From Mesonia sp. (GTDB lineage: Bacteria; Bacteroidota; Bacteroidia; Flavobacteriales; Flavobacteriaceae): DNA of 64,000 bases. The stretch lies in the NCBI GenBank assembly GCA_012964435.1, contig DTTX01000057.1:1-64000 (forward strand), given 5' to 3'. The notes beneath the pieces were generated by a model, which worked only from the letters and a program-made list of their open reading frames with translations, was not told the origin of the DNA and ran no database searches. This document shows positions 25,994 to 36,917 of this stretch, in pieces (the first letter of the stretch is position 1; each line of letters begins with the position of its first letter). The position numbers and the translations under genes were made by a program.

Positions 25994-27338
25994 GGTTTAA
26001 CGCAACTTTAATGGTTTCTACTTCATTTCCTATATCTCCGGCGCCCATCATCACAACAACTTCTGCTGAAGACGTGGTTATTTTTTCTCGTAAATCTTCT
26101 CGGGTAACGAGTTGTTTTTTATCGTTGGTGATCTTATTAAGTAATAATTCTGAATTTACGCCTGCGATCGGCTTTTCTCGAGCCGGATAAATTTCCATCA
26201 ACATCACTTCGTCAAACTTCGAAAGACTGTGTGCAAACTCATCGGCAAAATCTTTAGTTCTGCTGAATAAATGAGGCTGAAATACCGCTAACACTTTTTT
26301 ACCGGCATGCATTTCTCGAACGGCTTGATGCACCGCCAAAATTTCTTCCGGATGATGTGCGTAATCTTCAATTAGAACTTTTTCTTCTGTTTTTAAATGA
26401 TAGGTAAATCTTCTTTCTACACCTTTAAAACTGGCTAAAGCTTTCCCTAATTTTTCTCCTTCAACCCCAAACTTCACTCCAATGGAAAGCGCGGTTGCAG
26501 CATTCATTAAATTGTGTTTACCTGGTAAACTGAATTCGATTTGTTTGATTATTTCTTTCGGACTTACAAAATCGAAAATGTACGAGCCATTTTCAACTTT
26601 TACATTTTCTACCTGGTAATCGGCTTTTTCTTCAATCGCAATTGAATTCCCTTCCAGTTCTAATCCTTTTTTATAAAAGAAATTAGATTTATCGGTTACC
26701 TTTTCAGCAAAACTTAAGAAGGTTCTTTTCAATTCTTCAGCTTCACCATAAATATCTAAATGATCAGCATCCATCGACGTGATGGCAGCGATCGTTGGAT
26801 GTAAGTGCAAGAACGAACGATCGAACTCATCGGCTTCTACTACAACAGCTTCGTGCCCGTCGTTGATAAAATTGGTGTGATAATTTTCACTAATTCCGCC
26901 TAAAAAAGCGGTGAGCTTAACCCCGGATTGCTTCAAGATATGTGCTAAGATGGCAGTAGTTGTTGTTTTGCCGTGAGTGCCAGCTACTGCGAGTGTTGGA
27001 AAATCTTTTGTAATCATCCCAAGAACTTCCGCTCTTTTCTTAACTCCAAAACCTCTGTCCCTGAAATATTGAAATAATTGATTTTCCTCTGAAACAGCCG
27101 GAGTATAAACCACCAAAGTGTTTTCTTTATGGGTAAATGAAGAAGGAATTTCTTCTACACGATCGGTAAAAGTAATTTGCACGCCTTCTTCTTCTAACTT
27201 TTTTGTGATCTTGCTTGGTGTACGATCGTAACCGCCTACCTGCTTGTTTTGCTGCACAAAATACCTGGCCAAAGCGCTCATCCCGATACCGCCAACGCCG
27301 ATAAAATAAATATTTTGTATGTGGTTAAACAAGCTCAC
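25983..27338 (-). CDS. murC: UDP-N-acetylmuramate--L-alanine ligase
   Basis: Cytoplasmic Mur ligase that adds L-alanine to UDP-MurNAc using ATP. The N-terminal Rossmann block is IYFIGVGGIGMSALAR, the ATP loop is GTHGKTTTTAIL near residue 119, and the central and C-terminal domains follow (VEADEFDRSFL, EDYAHHPEEI, QPHLFSRTKDF). At 451 residues it is full length. It starts with GTG at 27338, sharing one base with the murG stop (TAGTG), so the two are translationally coupled, and its 3' end overlaps ftsQ by 11 bp. Confidence 0.97.
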   Translation of the reverse strand: MSLFNHIQNIYFIGVGGIGMSALARYFVQQNKQVGGYDRTPSKITKKLEEEGVQITFTDRVEEIPSSFTHKENTLVVYTPAVSEENQLFQYFRDRGFGVKKRAEVLGMITKDFPTLAVAGTHGKTTTTAILAHILKQSGVKLTAFLGGISENYHTNFINDGHEAVVVEADEFDRSFLHLHPTIAAITSMDADHLDIYGEAEELKRTFLSFAEKVTDKSNFFYKKGLELEGNSIAIEEKADYQVENVKVENGSYIFDFVSPKEIIKQIEFSLPGKHNLMNAATALSIGVKFGVEGEKLGKALASFKGVERRFTYHLKTEEKVLIEDYAHHPEEILAVHQAVREMHAGKKVLAVFQPHLFSRTKDFADEFAHSLSKFDEVMLMEIYPAREKPIAGVNSELLLNKITNDKKQLVTREDLREKITTSSAEVVVMMGAGDIGNEVETIKVALNRES

Positions 27339-28435
27339 TATTTTTTATGCTTTATTAATTTTTCAATCTCGTCTGCAATATCTTTTGTGGCATTTGGTTT
27401 GGCCAATTTCAAGATATTTGCACTTAATTTTTGCTGAAGCGCTTCTGAACTGATCAATGCTGAAAATTCTTGCTGAAATTTTTCTTCCAGTTCGGTTTCT
27501 TTCAACATTAAAGCCGCTTCTTCTTTTACCAAACTCATCGCATTTTTGGTTTGATGATCTTCTGCTACGTTTGGCGACGGGATAAATACGACCGGTTTTG
27601 CTACCATACACAACTCACTCACCGAACCGGCGCCGGCTCTTGAGATAATGATATCTGCCGCGCTGTAAGCTAAATCCATTCGGTCTAAAAATTCGTGTAC
27701 CTGAATGCTTGACGATTGGTATTTCTTATACTTTTCGAAATACAGCTTTCCGGTTTGCCAAACCAATTGTAAATTATTAGCTTCAAAATAATCTAGGTTG
27801 GCTTCAATTAACTCGTTTACGCGTCTTGCTCCTAAACTTCCGCCAATGACTAAAACCGTTTTTTTATTCGGAATTAATTTGAAGTAAGCTTCTGCTTCAT
27901 TCTCTTTATTTTGAATCTCGATAAGATCTTGTCGTACCGGATTTCCTGTAAATCTTATTTTTTCCTTCGGAAAGAATTTCTCCATTCCCGCATAGGCAAC
28001 GCAAATTTTATCGGCTTGATTGGCTAACCATTTATTGGTAATTCCCGCAAATGAATTTTGCTCCTGCAAAACGGTAGGAATATTTTTTTGGTTCGCTACT
28101 TTTAATAAAGGTCCGCTTGCAAAACCACCGGTACCAATTACTACATCAGGCTGAAAGTTCTTAATGATCTTTCTCGACTTGCGTAAACTGCTCAACAACT
28201 TAAACGGAAAAGCTAAGTTTTGTAGCGTTAATTTTCGTTGAATTCCGCTAATCCATAAACCTTCAATTTTGTATCCGGCTTTCGGCACTTTTTGCATTTC
28301 CATACGGTCTTGCGCGCCGACAAACAAAAATTCAGCATCGGGATGACGACGTTTTAATTCATCGGCAATGGCAACCGCCGGATAAATATGTCCGCCAGTT
28401 CCTCCTCCAGATAGTATGAATTTTAATTTGCTCAT
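27338..28435 (-). CDS. murG: UDP-GlcNAc--lipid I N-acetylglucosaminyltransferase
   Basis: Peripheral inner-membrane glycosyltransferase (GT28) that converts lipid I to lipid II. The N-terminal glycine loop [18 protein letters not shown] and the central [11 protein letters not shown] are typical. The C-terminal UDP-GlcNAc site appears as [11 protein letters not shown] and [14 protein letters not shown]. It has 365 residues, the usual length. The ATG overlaps the ftsW stop as ATGA. It is placed in the normal order ftsW-murG-murC. Confidence 0.97.
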   Translation of the reverse strand: MSKLKFILSGGGTGGHIYPAVAIADELKRRHPDAEFLFVGAQDRMEMQKVPKAGYKIEGLWISGIQRKLTLQNLAFPFKLLSSLRKSRKIIKNFQPDVVIGTGGFASGPLLKVANQKNIPTVLQEQNSFAGITNKWLANQADKICVAYAGMEKFFPKEKIRFTGNPVRQDLIEIQNKENEAEAYFKLIPNKKTVLVIGGSLGARRVNELIEANLDYFEANNLQLVWQTGKLYFEKYKKYQSSSIQVHEFLDRMDLAYSAADIIISRAGAGSVSELCMVAKPVVFIPSPNVAEDHQTKNAMSLVKEEAALMLKETELEEKFQQEFSALISSEALQQKLSANILKLAKPNATKDIADEIEKLIKHKK

Positions 28436-29670
28436 ATTGCTTCGCTCAAAATTTCTAACGGGTTATCGTTATCGTCTTCTATCGAGCTTAATTCTTCTTC
28501 TTGTTTTTTAATTTCTTCTCGCTTCGCCGCCACACTCTGCACAATACCTAAGGCCAAACACGTCATCCAAATCGATGAACCACCGCTACTAATTAACGGA
28601 AGCGTTTGCCCGGTTACCGGAAATAATTCTACCGCAACTGCCATATTGATCAATGCCTGAAAAATAATTGGCAAACCAACAGCCACGACGACTAACTTCC
28701 CAAAAATAGTTGGCGCCTTGGTTGAAATAACGACAAGCCTGAATAATATAAACAGGTAGGCCAGCATCACTCCAAAAGCTCCCAACAACCCCATTTCTTC
28801 AACAATAATGGCATAAATAAAATCGGAAGAAGATTGTGGTAAAAAATTACGCTGAATACTTTTACCTACTCCTGCTCCCGCTAAACCGCCTCTAGCGATC
28901 GCTATTTTTGCTTTTTCAATTTGATAATCGGCTTCAGTATCTTCATCATTCGCAAAATTCTCTACACGACTAATCCACGTATCTACCCTGTTCGGGAAAA
29001 CACCAGGAAAAGCTTTCGCCGACAAAACAAAAATGGAAAGGAACAATATTCCTGATCCTAAAATTATTCCGATATACTTTAAAGGATAACCACCGAGAAA
29101 AACCAGTGTCATGACCATTAAAAATATGATCGCCGTTGTCGAAAAATTGGCCGGCAAAATTAGCATTAAAATTACACCTACGGGCAACCAAAGCGGTAAA
29201 ATTGTCTCTTTGAACGTAACTTTTTTCTCGTGTATCTTCGATAAATAGCGCGCTACGTAAATCATTAAGATCACCGATGCCAAGGTTGAAGTTTGGAACG
29301 TCTTGTTAATGATAGGAATAGTGATCCAACGGCTCGCATTTGCACCACCAATTGTCGTACCTTGAGCCAAAGTGTAAATAAGCAAACCAACGATCACCGG
29401 AATCATTAAAATAGACAAACCTTTAAAATAATGATAAGGAATGCGATGAATTGCATAAATAATAACAAAGCCCAAAAACAGGTGTACAAAATGCGTGATC
29501 AGGTATTTAAAAGTACCGCCATCGCCATACAAATAAGCTAAATTACTACTTGCGCTATACACCGGAATAAATGAAAATATTGCCAAAAGCGCAGCAACTG
29601 CCCAAATGGCTTTATCTCCCTTTAAATAGGAAAATACATTGTTAGATGATATGTGATCTTTTAATGCCAC
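28432..29670 (-). CDS. ftsW: Peptidoglycan glycosyltransferase FtsW (SEDS family)
   Basis: Polytopic inner-membrane polymerase that works with the transpeptidase FtsI at the septum. About ten hydrophobic segments are visible across 412 residues. Key SEDS blocks are GGANASRWI near the first third, [21 protein letters not shown], and [16 protein letters not shown] in the last third. The C-terminus is a short acidic cytoplasmic tail. The start codon is GTG at 29670, 7 bp after the murD stop. Confidence 0.96.
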   Translation of the reverse strand: MALKDHISSNNVFSYLKGDKAIWAVAALLAIFSFIPVYSASSNLAYLYGDGGTFKYLITHFVHLFLGFVIIYAIHRIPYHYFKGLSILMIPVIVGLLIYTLAQGTTIGGANASRWITIPIINKTFQTSTLASVILMIYVARYLSKIHEKKVTFKETILPLWLPVGVILMLILPANFSTTAIIFLMVMTLVFLGGYPLKYIGIILGSGILFLSIFVLSAKAFPGVFPNRVDTWISRVENFANDEDTEADYQIEKAKIAIARGGLAGAGVGKSIQRNFLPQSSSDFIYAIIVEEMGLLGAFGVMLAYLFILFRLVVISTKAPTIFGKLVVVAVGLPIIFQALINMAVAVELFPVTGQTLPLISSGGSSIWMTCLALGIVQSVAAKREEIKKQEEELSSIEDDNDNPLEILSEAI

Positions 29671-29677
29671 TAATTTT

Positions 29678-31012
29678 CTATAAGTTTCTTACGTTATCTT
29701 TAAATTGTCTTCCGCGGTCTTCGTAATTCTGAAATAGATCGAAACTCGCACAAGCCGGAGAAAGTAAAACGGTATCGCCGGGATTTCCTAAATGGTAAGC
29801 CAATTGCACCGCTTCTTTCATCGATTGTGTTTCTACTAAATTTTCTACACAATTACTAAATACTTCTTTAATGCGTGCATTATCGACTCCTAAACAAATG
29901 ATTGCTTTTACTTTTTCGTTCACTAAAGGCAATAATTCTTCATATTTATTTCCTTTATCGACACCTCCAACAATCCAGATCGTTTCTGCAGAAACACTTT
30001 CTAACGCGTAATAAGTAGCGTTGATATTCGTTGCTTTAGAATCGTTAATGTACTGCACGTTATTGATCTTCAACACTTTTTCTAAACGATGTTCAACTCC
30101 TTGAAAACTCCCCATACTTTCACGAATGGTTTGCTTTCTAATTTTTAAAAGTTGTGCTACTGTTGATGCAGCCATGGCATTTTTCGTGTTATGCTCACCC
30201 TTCAATGCTAGATCTTCTCTTGCCATAATAAACTCGTTGTCTTCTATTTTTACTATAATATTTTGTTCATCTGCGTACGCGCCTTCTTTTACTTTTTGCT
30301 GAAAAGTTAGCGGCAGCTTTTTTGCTTTTATTTCAAATTTCTCTATCCACTCTGCGATAGTAGGATTATCGGCATCGTAAATAAAATAATCCTCCTCGGT
30401 TTGATTTTTTGTAATGCTGAATTTAGAAGCGATATAATTTTCATACTTATAATCATATCGATCTAAATGATCGGGCGTGATGTTGGTTAAAACTGCAATG
30501 TGTGGCCTAAAAGTTTCAATTCCGTCTAATTGAAAACTGCTTAATTCTAACACATAATTTTCAACTTCATCTTTCAGCACTTCTTTAGCGAAACTGTCGC
30601 CAATATTACCGGCCAGACTCACGTTTAAACCTCCGTTTTTCAGCACATAGTCTGTCCAGGTTGCGGTGGTGGTTTTACCATTACTTCCGGTGATGCCAAT
30701 AATGTTGGCGTTGGTAAATGCCGAAGCAAATTCAATTTCAGAAATCACCGGAATCCCTTTTTGAAAAAGCTTTTGCACCATTTCTACTTTTTCTGGTATT
30801 CCCGGACTTTTCATCACCACATCGGCGTTAAGAATCAAAGCTTCGGTGTGCTGTTCTTCTTCCCAATCGATCTCATTATTTACAAGAACTTCTTTATATT
30901 TTTCGGCTATTTTCCCTTTGTCTGAAACAAAAACTTCATAGCCTTTTGCTTTTCCTAATAATGCGGTTCCTACTCCGCTCTCGCCACCACCAAGAATTAC
31001 TAAGCGCTTCAA
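29678..31012 (-). CDS. murD: UDP-N-acetylmuramoylalanine--D-glutamate ligase
   Basis: Cytoplasmic Mur ligase adding D-glutamate to UDP-MurNAc-L-Ala. It shows the N-terminal LVILGGGESGVGTAL block, the ATP loop GITGSNGKTTTATW near residue 108, the NITPDHLDRY block, and the C-terminal INDSKATN and LSPACASFDLFQNYEDRG motifs characteristic of MurD. It has 444 residues. The start codon is TTG at 31012, one base after the mraY stop, with no better start nearby. Confidence 0.97.
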   Translation of the reverse strand: MKRLVILGGGESGVGTALLGKAKGYEVFVSDKGKIAEKYKEVLVNNEIDWEEEQHTEALILNADVVMKSPGIPEKVEMVQKLFQKGIPVISEIEFASAFTNANIIGITGSNGKTTTATWTDYVLKNGGLNVSLAGNIGDSFAKEVLKDEVENYVLELSSFQLDGIETFRPHIAVLTNITPDHLDRYDYKYENYIASKFSITKNQTEEDYFIYDADNPTIAEWIEKFEIKAKKLPLTFQQKVKEGAYADEQNIIVKIEDNEFIMAREDLALKGEHNTKNAMAASTVAQLLKIRKQTIRESMGSFQGVEHRLEKVLKINNVQYINDSKATNINATYYALESVSAETIWIVGGVDKGNKYEELLPLVNEKVKAIICLGVDNARIKEVFSNCVENLVETQSMKEAVQLAYHLGNPGDTVLLSPACASFDLFQNYEDRGRQFKDNVRNL

Positions 31013-31013
31013 T

Positions 31014-32243
31014 TTATCTTAGTTTTAAGGTTACAATCGTAATCACTGCTAACAGGATCCCGATAATCCAAAAACGGACAACAATTTTACTTTCGTGCTG
31101 ACCTTTTTTCTGGTAATGGTGATGTAATGGCGACATCAAGAAAATTCTTCTTCCTTCGCCAAATTTTTTCCGAGTATATTTAAACCAACTCACCTGCATG
31201 ACTACCGATAGATTTTCGATCAAGAAAATTCCGCAGAGAATCGGGATTAATAATTCTTTTCTAGTTGCAATTGCTAAAACCGCGATGATCCCGCCAATGG
31301 TTAAACTTCCGGTATCGCCCATAAAAACTTGCGCCGGAAAGGTATTGTACCATAAAAAACCAACCAATGCTCCGGCAAATGCAGCGATATAAACCGTCAT
31401 TTCACCAGAATTAGGGATATTCATTACATTGAGGTAATCTGAGAAAATAATGTTTCCCGAAACCCATGCAAAGAGCCCGAGCGTGAGTACAATTATTGCT
31501 GATGTACCTGCCGCAAGACCATCGATACCATCGGTTAAATTGGCTCCGTTAGAAACGGCTGTCACAATAAAAATTACGATCGGAATGAAAATGATCCACG
31601 CATATTTTGCATAATCTGCATCGATCCAAGTGATTAAGCTTGAATAATCAAACTCATTATTCTTAACAAATGGAATAGTCGTTTTTAAAGACTTCTTTTC
31701 ACGCTCAAAATTTGTTGATTGTGCATCGGTAATTTCTTCTTTTACCACATCGGTTCTTACTTGCTCTTTTACAGTAATATCGGGATGAAAGTACATTGTA
31801 GCTCCTACAATAACTCCTAAACCAACTTGACCGATCACTTTAAACTTCCCTTGTAAACCTTCTTTATTCTTTTTAAAGGTTTTGATGTAATCGTCGATAA
31901 AACCAATCACTCCCATCCAAATGGTCGTGATAATTAACAACCAAACATATACGTTATCTAGTTTTGCGAGCAATAACACCGGAATTAGCGTAGCCAAAAT
32001 AATGATCACACCTCCCATAGTTGGAGTTCCTGCTTTTTCGGTTTGGCCTTGCAAACCTAGATCACGAACACTTTCCCCGACTTGTTTTCTTTGCAGGTAA
32101 TTAATAATTCTTTTTCCGAAGATGGTAGAAATCAATAGAGACAAAATAATTGCCAACGCAGCACGAAACGAGATAAACTGAAAGATCTGCGCGCCCGGCA
32201 ACTCGTATTGTTCTTCTAAAAAATGAAATAAGTAATATAACAT
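31014..32243 (-). CDS. mraY: Phospho-N-acetylmuramoyl-pentapeptide transferase
   Basis: Inner-membrane enzyme that loads phospho-MurNAc-pentapeptide onto undecaprenyl phosphate, forming lipid I. About ten membrane segments are present. Conserved blocks are [40 protein letters not shown] and the HHHYQKKG near the C-terminus. At 409 residues it is longer than the E. coli enzyme (360), because of an extra hydrophilic loop at about 160-200 ([20 protein letters not shown]), a common form in Bacteroidota. It follows murE by 16 bp. Confidence 0.97.
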   Translation of the reverse strand: MLYYLFHFLEEQYELPGAQIFQFISFRAALAIILSLLISTIFGKRIINYLQRKQVGESVRDLGLQGQTEKAGTPTMGGVIIILATLIPVLLLAKLDNVYVWLLIITTIWMGVIGFIDDYIKTFKKNKEGLQGKFKVIGQVGLGVIVGATMYFHPDITVKEQVRTDVVKEEITDAQSTNFEREKKSLKTTIPFVKNNEFDYSSLITWIDADYAKYAWIIFIPIVIFIVTAVSNGANLTDGIDGLAAGTSAIIVLTLGLFAWVSGNIIFSDYLNVMNIPNSGEMTVYIAAFAGALVGFLWYNTFPAQVFMGDTGSLTIGGIIAVLAIATRKELLIPILCGIFLIENLSVVMQVSWFKYTRKKFGEGRRIFLMSPLHHHYQKKGQHESKIVVRFWIIGILLAVITIVTLKLR

Positions 32244-32259
32244 TGTATATGTTTTGCTT

Positions 32260-33723
32260 TTATTTCTCTAATTGACTTAATAATTCTTTTACAATCTTCA
32301 TATCATCAAAATCTGATCGAACACCATTTACCTCTTGGTAAGTTTCGTGACCTTTACCTGCGATTAAAATAATATCGTTAGGTTCTGCCATTACGCAAGC
32401 CGTTTTTATCGCTTGCTTGCGATTAGTCACCGCAACCACTTTCTTTACGTTTTGTGGCTCAACACCGGCTTCTACCTCTTCTATAATTTGATCGGGATCT
32501 TCGGTTCTCGGGTTATCGCTCGTCAATACCACTTTGGTACTTAACTCTGACGCAATATGTCCCATTTTTGGGCGCTTTGTTTTATCGCGATCGCCACCAC
32601 AACCTACTACGGTAATCAATTCTTCATTCTTTGTACGAATCACGTTGATGGTTTCTAATACGTTTTTCAACGCATCGGGCGTATGTGCGTAATCTACAAT
32701 TGCGGTGATCTTTTTATCGGAAACGAAATACTGAAATCTTCCACTTACCGCCGTTAGATCACTTATTAACTGAAGGTTCTCTAATTCTGCTAAACCTAAC
32801 AAATCTGCAGTACCATAAATAGCTGCGAAATTGTATGCGTTAAAATTACCCACCAATTTACTCCAGATCTCATTTCCGTTTAACTTCAGCAATAAACCGC
32901 CAAAACTATTTTCGAGGATTTGCGCTTTATAATCGGTCATGGTTTTTAAACCATAGGTATATTTTTTCGCTTTGGTATTCTGAAGCATGATCGTTCCGTT
33001 TTTATCGTCTGCATTGGTTAATGCAAACGCATCTTTCGGTAATTCATCAAAAAATCGCTTTTTCACATCTCGATATTCCGCAAAACTGTTGTGATAATCT
33101 AAATGATCGTGCGATAGATTGGTGAAAATTCCGCCAGCGAATGTTAATCCGCTAGTGCGATGCTGATCGATTCCGTGAGAACTTACTTCCATAAAACAAA
33201 ACTCCACTCCGGCATCGTTCATTTCAGCTAAATATTTATTGATAGTGATTGAATCTGGTGTAGTTAGTTTTGTGCCGTATTCTTTTTCACCTACTTTAAT
33301 TGCTACGGTTGAAATTAAACCAACTTTGAAACCAGCTTTTGAAAACAACTGATACAATAAGGTTGAAATCGTTGTTTTACCATTAGTTCCTGTAACGCCA
33401 ACCAGCTTTAAGTTTTCTGAAGGATTTCCGTAGAAATTACTCGCGATCAATGCCAGCGCCATTTTCGTATCTTCAACCTGAACATAAGTAATCCCGCTAA
33501 TTTGGGTTTCTGGTAATTCTTCACAAACAATTGCTAAAGCTCCTTGATTTTCAGCTTGACGAATAAATTGATGTCCGTCTGACAAAGCGCCACGAATCGC
33601 AACAAACACATCATTTAACTGAATTTGTCGAGAATCGAAATGCAAGTTATTGATCGCAACACAGGTACCGCCGATTACTTTTTCAATAGAAACTTTATAT
33701 AATATGTCTTTTAACTGAATCAA
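32260..33723 (-). CDS. murE: UDP-N-acetylmuramoyl-L-alanyl-D-glutamate ligase MurE
   Basis: Cytoplasmic Mur ligase that adds the third amino acid of the stem peptide. The ATP loop [15 protein letters not shown] is near residue 110, followed by [36 protein letters not shown] and [10 protein letters not shown]. The DNPR motif is the signature for meso-diaminopimelate rather than lysine, so the enzyme should be the DAP-adding type. It has 487 residues. The start codon is TTG at 33723, overlapping the ftsI stop (TTGA). Confidence 0.97.
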   Translation of the reverse strand: MIQLKDILYKVSIEKVIGGTCVAINNLHFDSRQIQLNDVFVAIRGALSDGHQFIRQAENQGALAIVCEELPETQISGITYVQVEDTKMALALIASNFYGNPSENLKLVGVTGTNGKTTISTLLYQLFSKAGFKVGLISTVAIKVGEKEYGTKLTTPDSITINKYLAEMNDAGVEFCFMEVSSHGIDQHRTSGLTFAGGIFTNLSHDHLDYHNSFAEYRDVKKRFFDELPKDAFALTNADDKNGTIMLQNTKAKKYTYGLKTMTDYKAQILENSFGGLLLKLNGNEIWSKLVGNFNAYNFAAIYGTADLLGLAELENLQLISDLTAVSGRFQYFVSDKKITAIVDYAHTPDALKNVLETINVIRTKNEELITVVGCGGDRDKTKRPKMGHIASELSTKVVLTSDNPRTEDPDQIIEEVEAGVEPQNVKKVVAVTNRKQAIKTACVMAEPNDIILIAGKGHETYQEVNGVRSDFDDMKIVKELLSQLEK

Positions 33724-35687
33724 ATTGATGAAATTAAAATTTGCTGATTGGGTTTTACTTTTTCTCCCTTTTGAATGGATTGCTTTTTGATCTTACCAGA
33801 ACCATTAAGTTTTACCTGCAAACCTAAGTTCTCTAAAATCGCCACCGCATCCATCGCGGGAAGCCCTTTTACATCTGGAACGATAGTTTTATATTTTTGA
33901 GAAACCGCAAAGTATTTCTCGAAGTCTTTATTTACTTCATTATTTATCGCCTCCTGCTGATCGATTTGATCTACGTTTGGCGTATCGGTATAAATTTTTT
34001 GAGCGATGGTTTTAAAAACCGGACCGGCCACAATATTCCCGTAATAACCAATACTTCGATCAGGTTTACTGATCACGACAATGCAGGAATATTCAGGATT
34101 TTCTGCCGGAAAATAACCTGCAAACGAAGCGATATATTCTGAACCACCTTTCCCGGCACCGTAACCTGTTAAACAAGTTCCTGTTTTACCGGCCATCGAA
34201 AAGTTTTCATTATAAATATTGGTTGCCGTACCGCGTTTTACGGTTTGCCTCATCATCTCGCGAACCTTTCCTGCAGTTTCTTTTGAACACACCGAATTCT
34301 GAATAACCGGCTCGTTATAATCGTAAATGATCTTATCGCGGTCGCGTACTTCTTTGATCAATCTAGGCTTGATCATCACGCCATCGTTTGCAATAGCATT
34401 ATAAAAGGCTAAAGTTTGTAAAGGCGTAATGGAAACTCCGTAACCAAAAGACATCCACGGCAGCGTTGTCCCATACCAATTACTATCGTCCGGATGCGGA
34501 ATTTTAGGAGAGCCTTCTCCTTTAATTTCTAAACCAATTTTTCGGTTTAACCCCATATAATCTAAACGGTTTACAAAAGCTTCAGGTTTGTCTTTATAGC
34601 CTTCATAAATAAATTTTGAAAAAGCAGTGTTTGAAGAAACTTCGAATGCACGCGCTACCGAAATCTCGCCGTAACCTCCACGATGAGAATCACGAACTAC
34701 GCGATCGTAATATTTTACTGTTCCGTCTTCGGTATCGACCACATCTGCTGTATCCACCACTTTATCTTCTAAAGCGGCGACCATTGCCATTAATTTGAAT
34801 GTACTGCCGGGTTCGTGCGACTCCCAAACTGCGTAATTTCTTTTTTCATAATATTTACCATCATCGGTACGACCTAAGTTGGCCATCGCCTTAATTTCTC
34901 CGGTTTTAGTTTCCATCACCACTACGGTTCCGTGATCTGCTTGAAAACGTTCTAACTGAGAAAGCAATGCGTGATGCGCAATATCTTGAATATTAATATC
35001 GATGGTTGAAATGACATCCAAGCCATCTTTTGGTTCACGTTCATTTTCATCACTAATCGGTTTCCATTGTCCTTGAGCAATTTTTTGCTTTAACCGATGA
35101 CCATCTTTTCCTTTTAAATATTCATCGTAAGCACCTTCTAAACCGGCCTGACCGTGACCTACTGTTCGCTCGCCGATCTTCCCTAATGGGCGTTGTCTTA
35201 CCGTACGTTGTTCTGAAATAAAACCTCCTTTATAAGCTCCTAAGCGAAACATCGGGAATTCTTTAATTTTCACGTATTGTGAATATCCAACACCTCTCGC
35301 CACTAAGAAATAACGATTTTTGTTGGCGCGCGCTCTTCGTAAAACATTTACATAATACGACTCGGGCTTACCTAACATTTTTGAAAGCTCTTTCGCTAAT
35401 GGATTTAAGTATGCGTCGAAATTTTCCTGAGAAACAGTTAACGCATCAAAACGAATATCATACTCAGGCACCGAAGTCGCTAAAAGATTTCCTTCAGCAT
35501 CATATAAATTACCACGATTCGCAGGGATCGTAAAGTTTTTATAAACACGCTTATCTGAAAGCTCTTTGTATTTTTCACCTTCAGCAATCTGAATATTCAC
35601 CAACTTAAACGCGATCGCAAAGGCAAATAGCAAAATACCGCCGGCGATAATGTAAAGTCTATATAATATGTGTTTTTCTGTTGCCAA
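33720..35687 (-). CDS. ftsI: Septal penicillin-binding transpeptidase with C-terminal PASTA domain
   Basis: Class B penicillin-binding protein that cross-links septal peptidoglycan. One N-terminal membrane segment (about 9-30) is followed by the dimerisation domain with NRGNLYDAEGNLLA and the transpeptidase domain. The three catalytic motifs are present: STFK (295-298), SSN (351-353) and KTGT (501-504). A single PASTA domain (about 600-655, VPDVKGLPAMDAVAILENLG) ends the protein, as in SpoVD-like members and many Bacteroidota. It has 655 residues. The start codon is TTG at 35687, 3 bp after ftsL. Confidence 0.96.
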   Translation of the reverse strand: MATEKHILYRLYIIAGGILLFAFAIAFKLVNIQIAEGEKYKELSDKRVYKNFTIPANRGNLYDAEGNLLATSVPEYDIRFDALTVSQENFDAYLNPLAKELSKMLGKPESYYVNVLRRARANKNRYFLVARGVGYSQYVKIKEFPMFRLGAYKGGFISEQRTVRQRPLGKIGERTVGHGQAGLEGAYDEYLKGKDGHRLKQKIAQGQWKPISDENEREPKDGLDVISTIDINIQDIAHHALLSQLERFQADHGTVVVMETKTGEIKAMANLGRTDDGKYYEKRNYAVWESHEPGSTFKLMAMVAALEDKVVDTADVVDTEDGTVKYYDRVVRDSHRGGYGEISVARAFEVSSNTAFSKFIYEGYKDKPEAFVNRLDYMGLNRKIGLEIKGEGSPKIPHPDDSNWYGTTLPWMSFGYGVSITPLQTLAFYNAIANDGVMIKPRLIKEVRDRDKIIYDYNEPVIQNSVCSKETAGKVREMMRQTVKRGTATNIYNENFSMAGKTGTCLTGYGAGKGGSEYIASFAGYFPAENPEYSCIVVISKPDRSIGYYGNIVAGPVFKTIAQKIYTDTPNVDQIDQQEAINNEVNKDFEKYFAVSQKYKTIVPDVKGLPAMDAVAILENLGLQVKLNGSGKIKKQSIQKGEKVKPNQQILISSI

Positions 35688-35690
35688 GAA

Positions 35691-36008
35691 TTACTTCTTA
35701 TTTAAGATGACTATTTTTTGTGGTGGATTTTTAGACAAACCCAAACCGGTACCTTCTAATTTTTTTAAAATGGTCGATTCCATTTTTAGCTGCATAAGAT
35801 TTTTTTCTAAATCGACATGCTCACTTCTTAATTCTCTTACTTCTTTATTTAACTTTGCAATCTCGTGTACTTTTCGCTCAGCACTATGCGAACAAGCGAT
35901 CATTACAATTGCTAAAGCGGTACAAAAAAGAATAAAACTCCAGTTTTTAAGCGCATCGTCGCTTATTAAAAACTTCCCTTTTAAAAAATCGTAGATACTG
36001 TTTTTCAT
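35691..36008 (-). CDS. ftsL: FtsL-like cell division protein
   Basis: Small bitopic membrane protein of 105 residues. A cytoplasmic stretch (about 1-24) is followed by one membrane segment (about 25-42, WSFILFCTALAIVMIACS) and a periplasmic coiled coil rich in heptads (about 48-85, AKLNKEVRELRSEHVDLEKN). Size, topology and position between rsmH and ftsI are those of FtsL, although the sequence itself is poorly conserved across phyla. It should form the FtsQLB-type complex with FtsQ. The start ATG is 3 bp after the rsmH stop. Confidence 0.9.
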   Translation of the reverse strand: MKNSIYDFLKGKFLISDDALKNWSFILFCTALAIVMIACSHSAERKVHEIAKLNKEVRELRSEHVDLEKNLMQLKMESTILKKLEGTGLGLSKNPPQKIVILNKK

Positions 36009-36011
36009 TAC

Positions 36012-36917
36012 CTAAATTTTTTCTCCTACTCGAAGTTTTGCACTTCTCGCTCTGTTATTCTGTTGAATTTCTTCTTTTGTAGGAACTACTAATTTTCCCA
36101 CTTTTTTAAACGGAACTTCTACTCTACCAAACACATCTTTTTCCGGTTCACCTTCAAAAAGTCCGTTTCTTATATATCTTTTTACCAAACGATCTTCTAA
36201 CGAATGGTACGAGATCAAACTAATGCGACCGCCTTTCTCTAAAACTTGCTCGGTTTGTTTTAAAAACTCTTTCAACACCTCAATCTCCTGATTCACTTCA
36301 ATACGAATCGCTTGATAGATTTGCGCTAGAATTTTAAACTCCCGATGTTTAAAAAGATGCGGCATTAATAATTCTTTTAACTGATCTCCGGTTTCAATAG
36401 GATTCACGCTTCTCTCTTCAACAATTACTCTTGCCAGCTTCGGTGCATTTTTCAATTCACCATATTGATAAAAAACCGAACGCAATTTTTCTTCAGTATA
36501 CTCATTAATCACTTCGTAAGCGCTCAACTTACTGGTTTGATCCATTCGCATATCTAAACGCGAATCGTAGCGAGTTGAAAAACCACGTTCTGCCACATCG
36601 AATTGATGAGAAGAAACTCCAAAATCTCCTAAAACCCCATCTACAGTTTTGTGACCGTAAAATCTTAAGAACTGACGTAGAAACCGAAAATTTTCAGGAA
36701 TTAACGTGAAGCGCTCATCGTCGATCACATTTTGTTTTGCATCGGGATCTTGATCGAAAGCCAATAATCTTCCGTTTTCGCCAAGACGACTCAAAATTTC
36801 TCGAGAATGACCACCGCCGCCAAACGTCACATCTACATAAACGCCATCGGGTTTAATATTTAAACCATCTACAGTTTCTTTTAACAATACCGGATTATGA
36901 TATTCCAAGTTCTTCAT
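36012..36917 (-). CDS. rsmH: 16S rRNA (cytosine1402-N4)-methyltransferase RsmH (MraW)
   Basis: SAM-dependent methyltransferase acting on C1402 in the decoding centre of 16S rRNA. It starts with the family hallmark YHNPVLLKETVDGL, has the SAM motif DVTFGGGGHSREIL, then GVLGDFGVSSHQFD, RMDQT, and the C-terminal ISYHSLEDRLVKRYIR. At 301 residues it is full length. It overlaps mraZ by 23 bp, a common arrangement at the head of dcw clusters. Confidence 0.97.
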   Translation of the reverse strand: MKNLEYHNPVLLKETVDGLNIKPDGVYVDVTFGGGGHSREILSRLGENGRLLAFDQDPDAKQNVIDDERFTLIPENFRFLRQFLRFYGHKTVDGVLGDFGVSSHQFDVAERGFSTRYDSRLDMRMDQTSKLSAYEVINEYTEEKLRSVFYQYGELKNAPKLARVIVEERSVNPIETGDQLKELLMPHLFKHREFKILAQIYQAIRIEVNQEIEVLKEFLKQTEQVLEKGGRISLISYHSLEDRLVKRYIRNGLFEGEPEKDVFGRVEVPFKKVGKLVVPTKEEIQQNNRARSAKLRVGEKI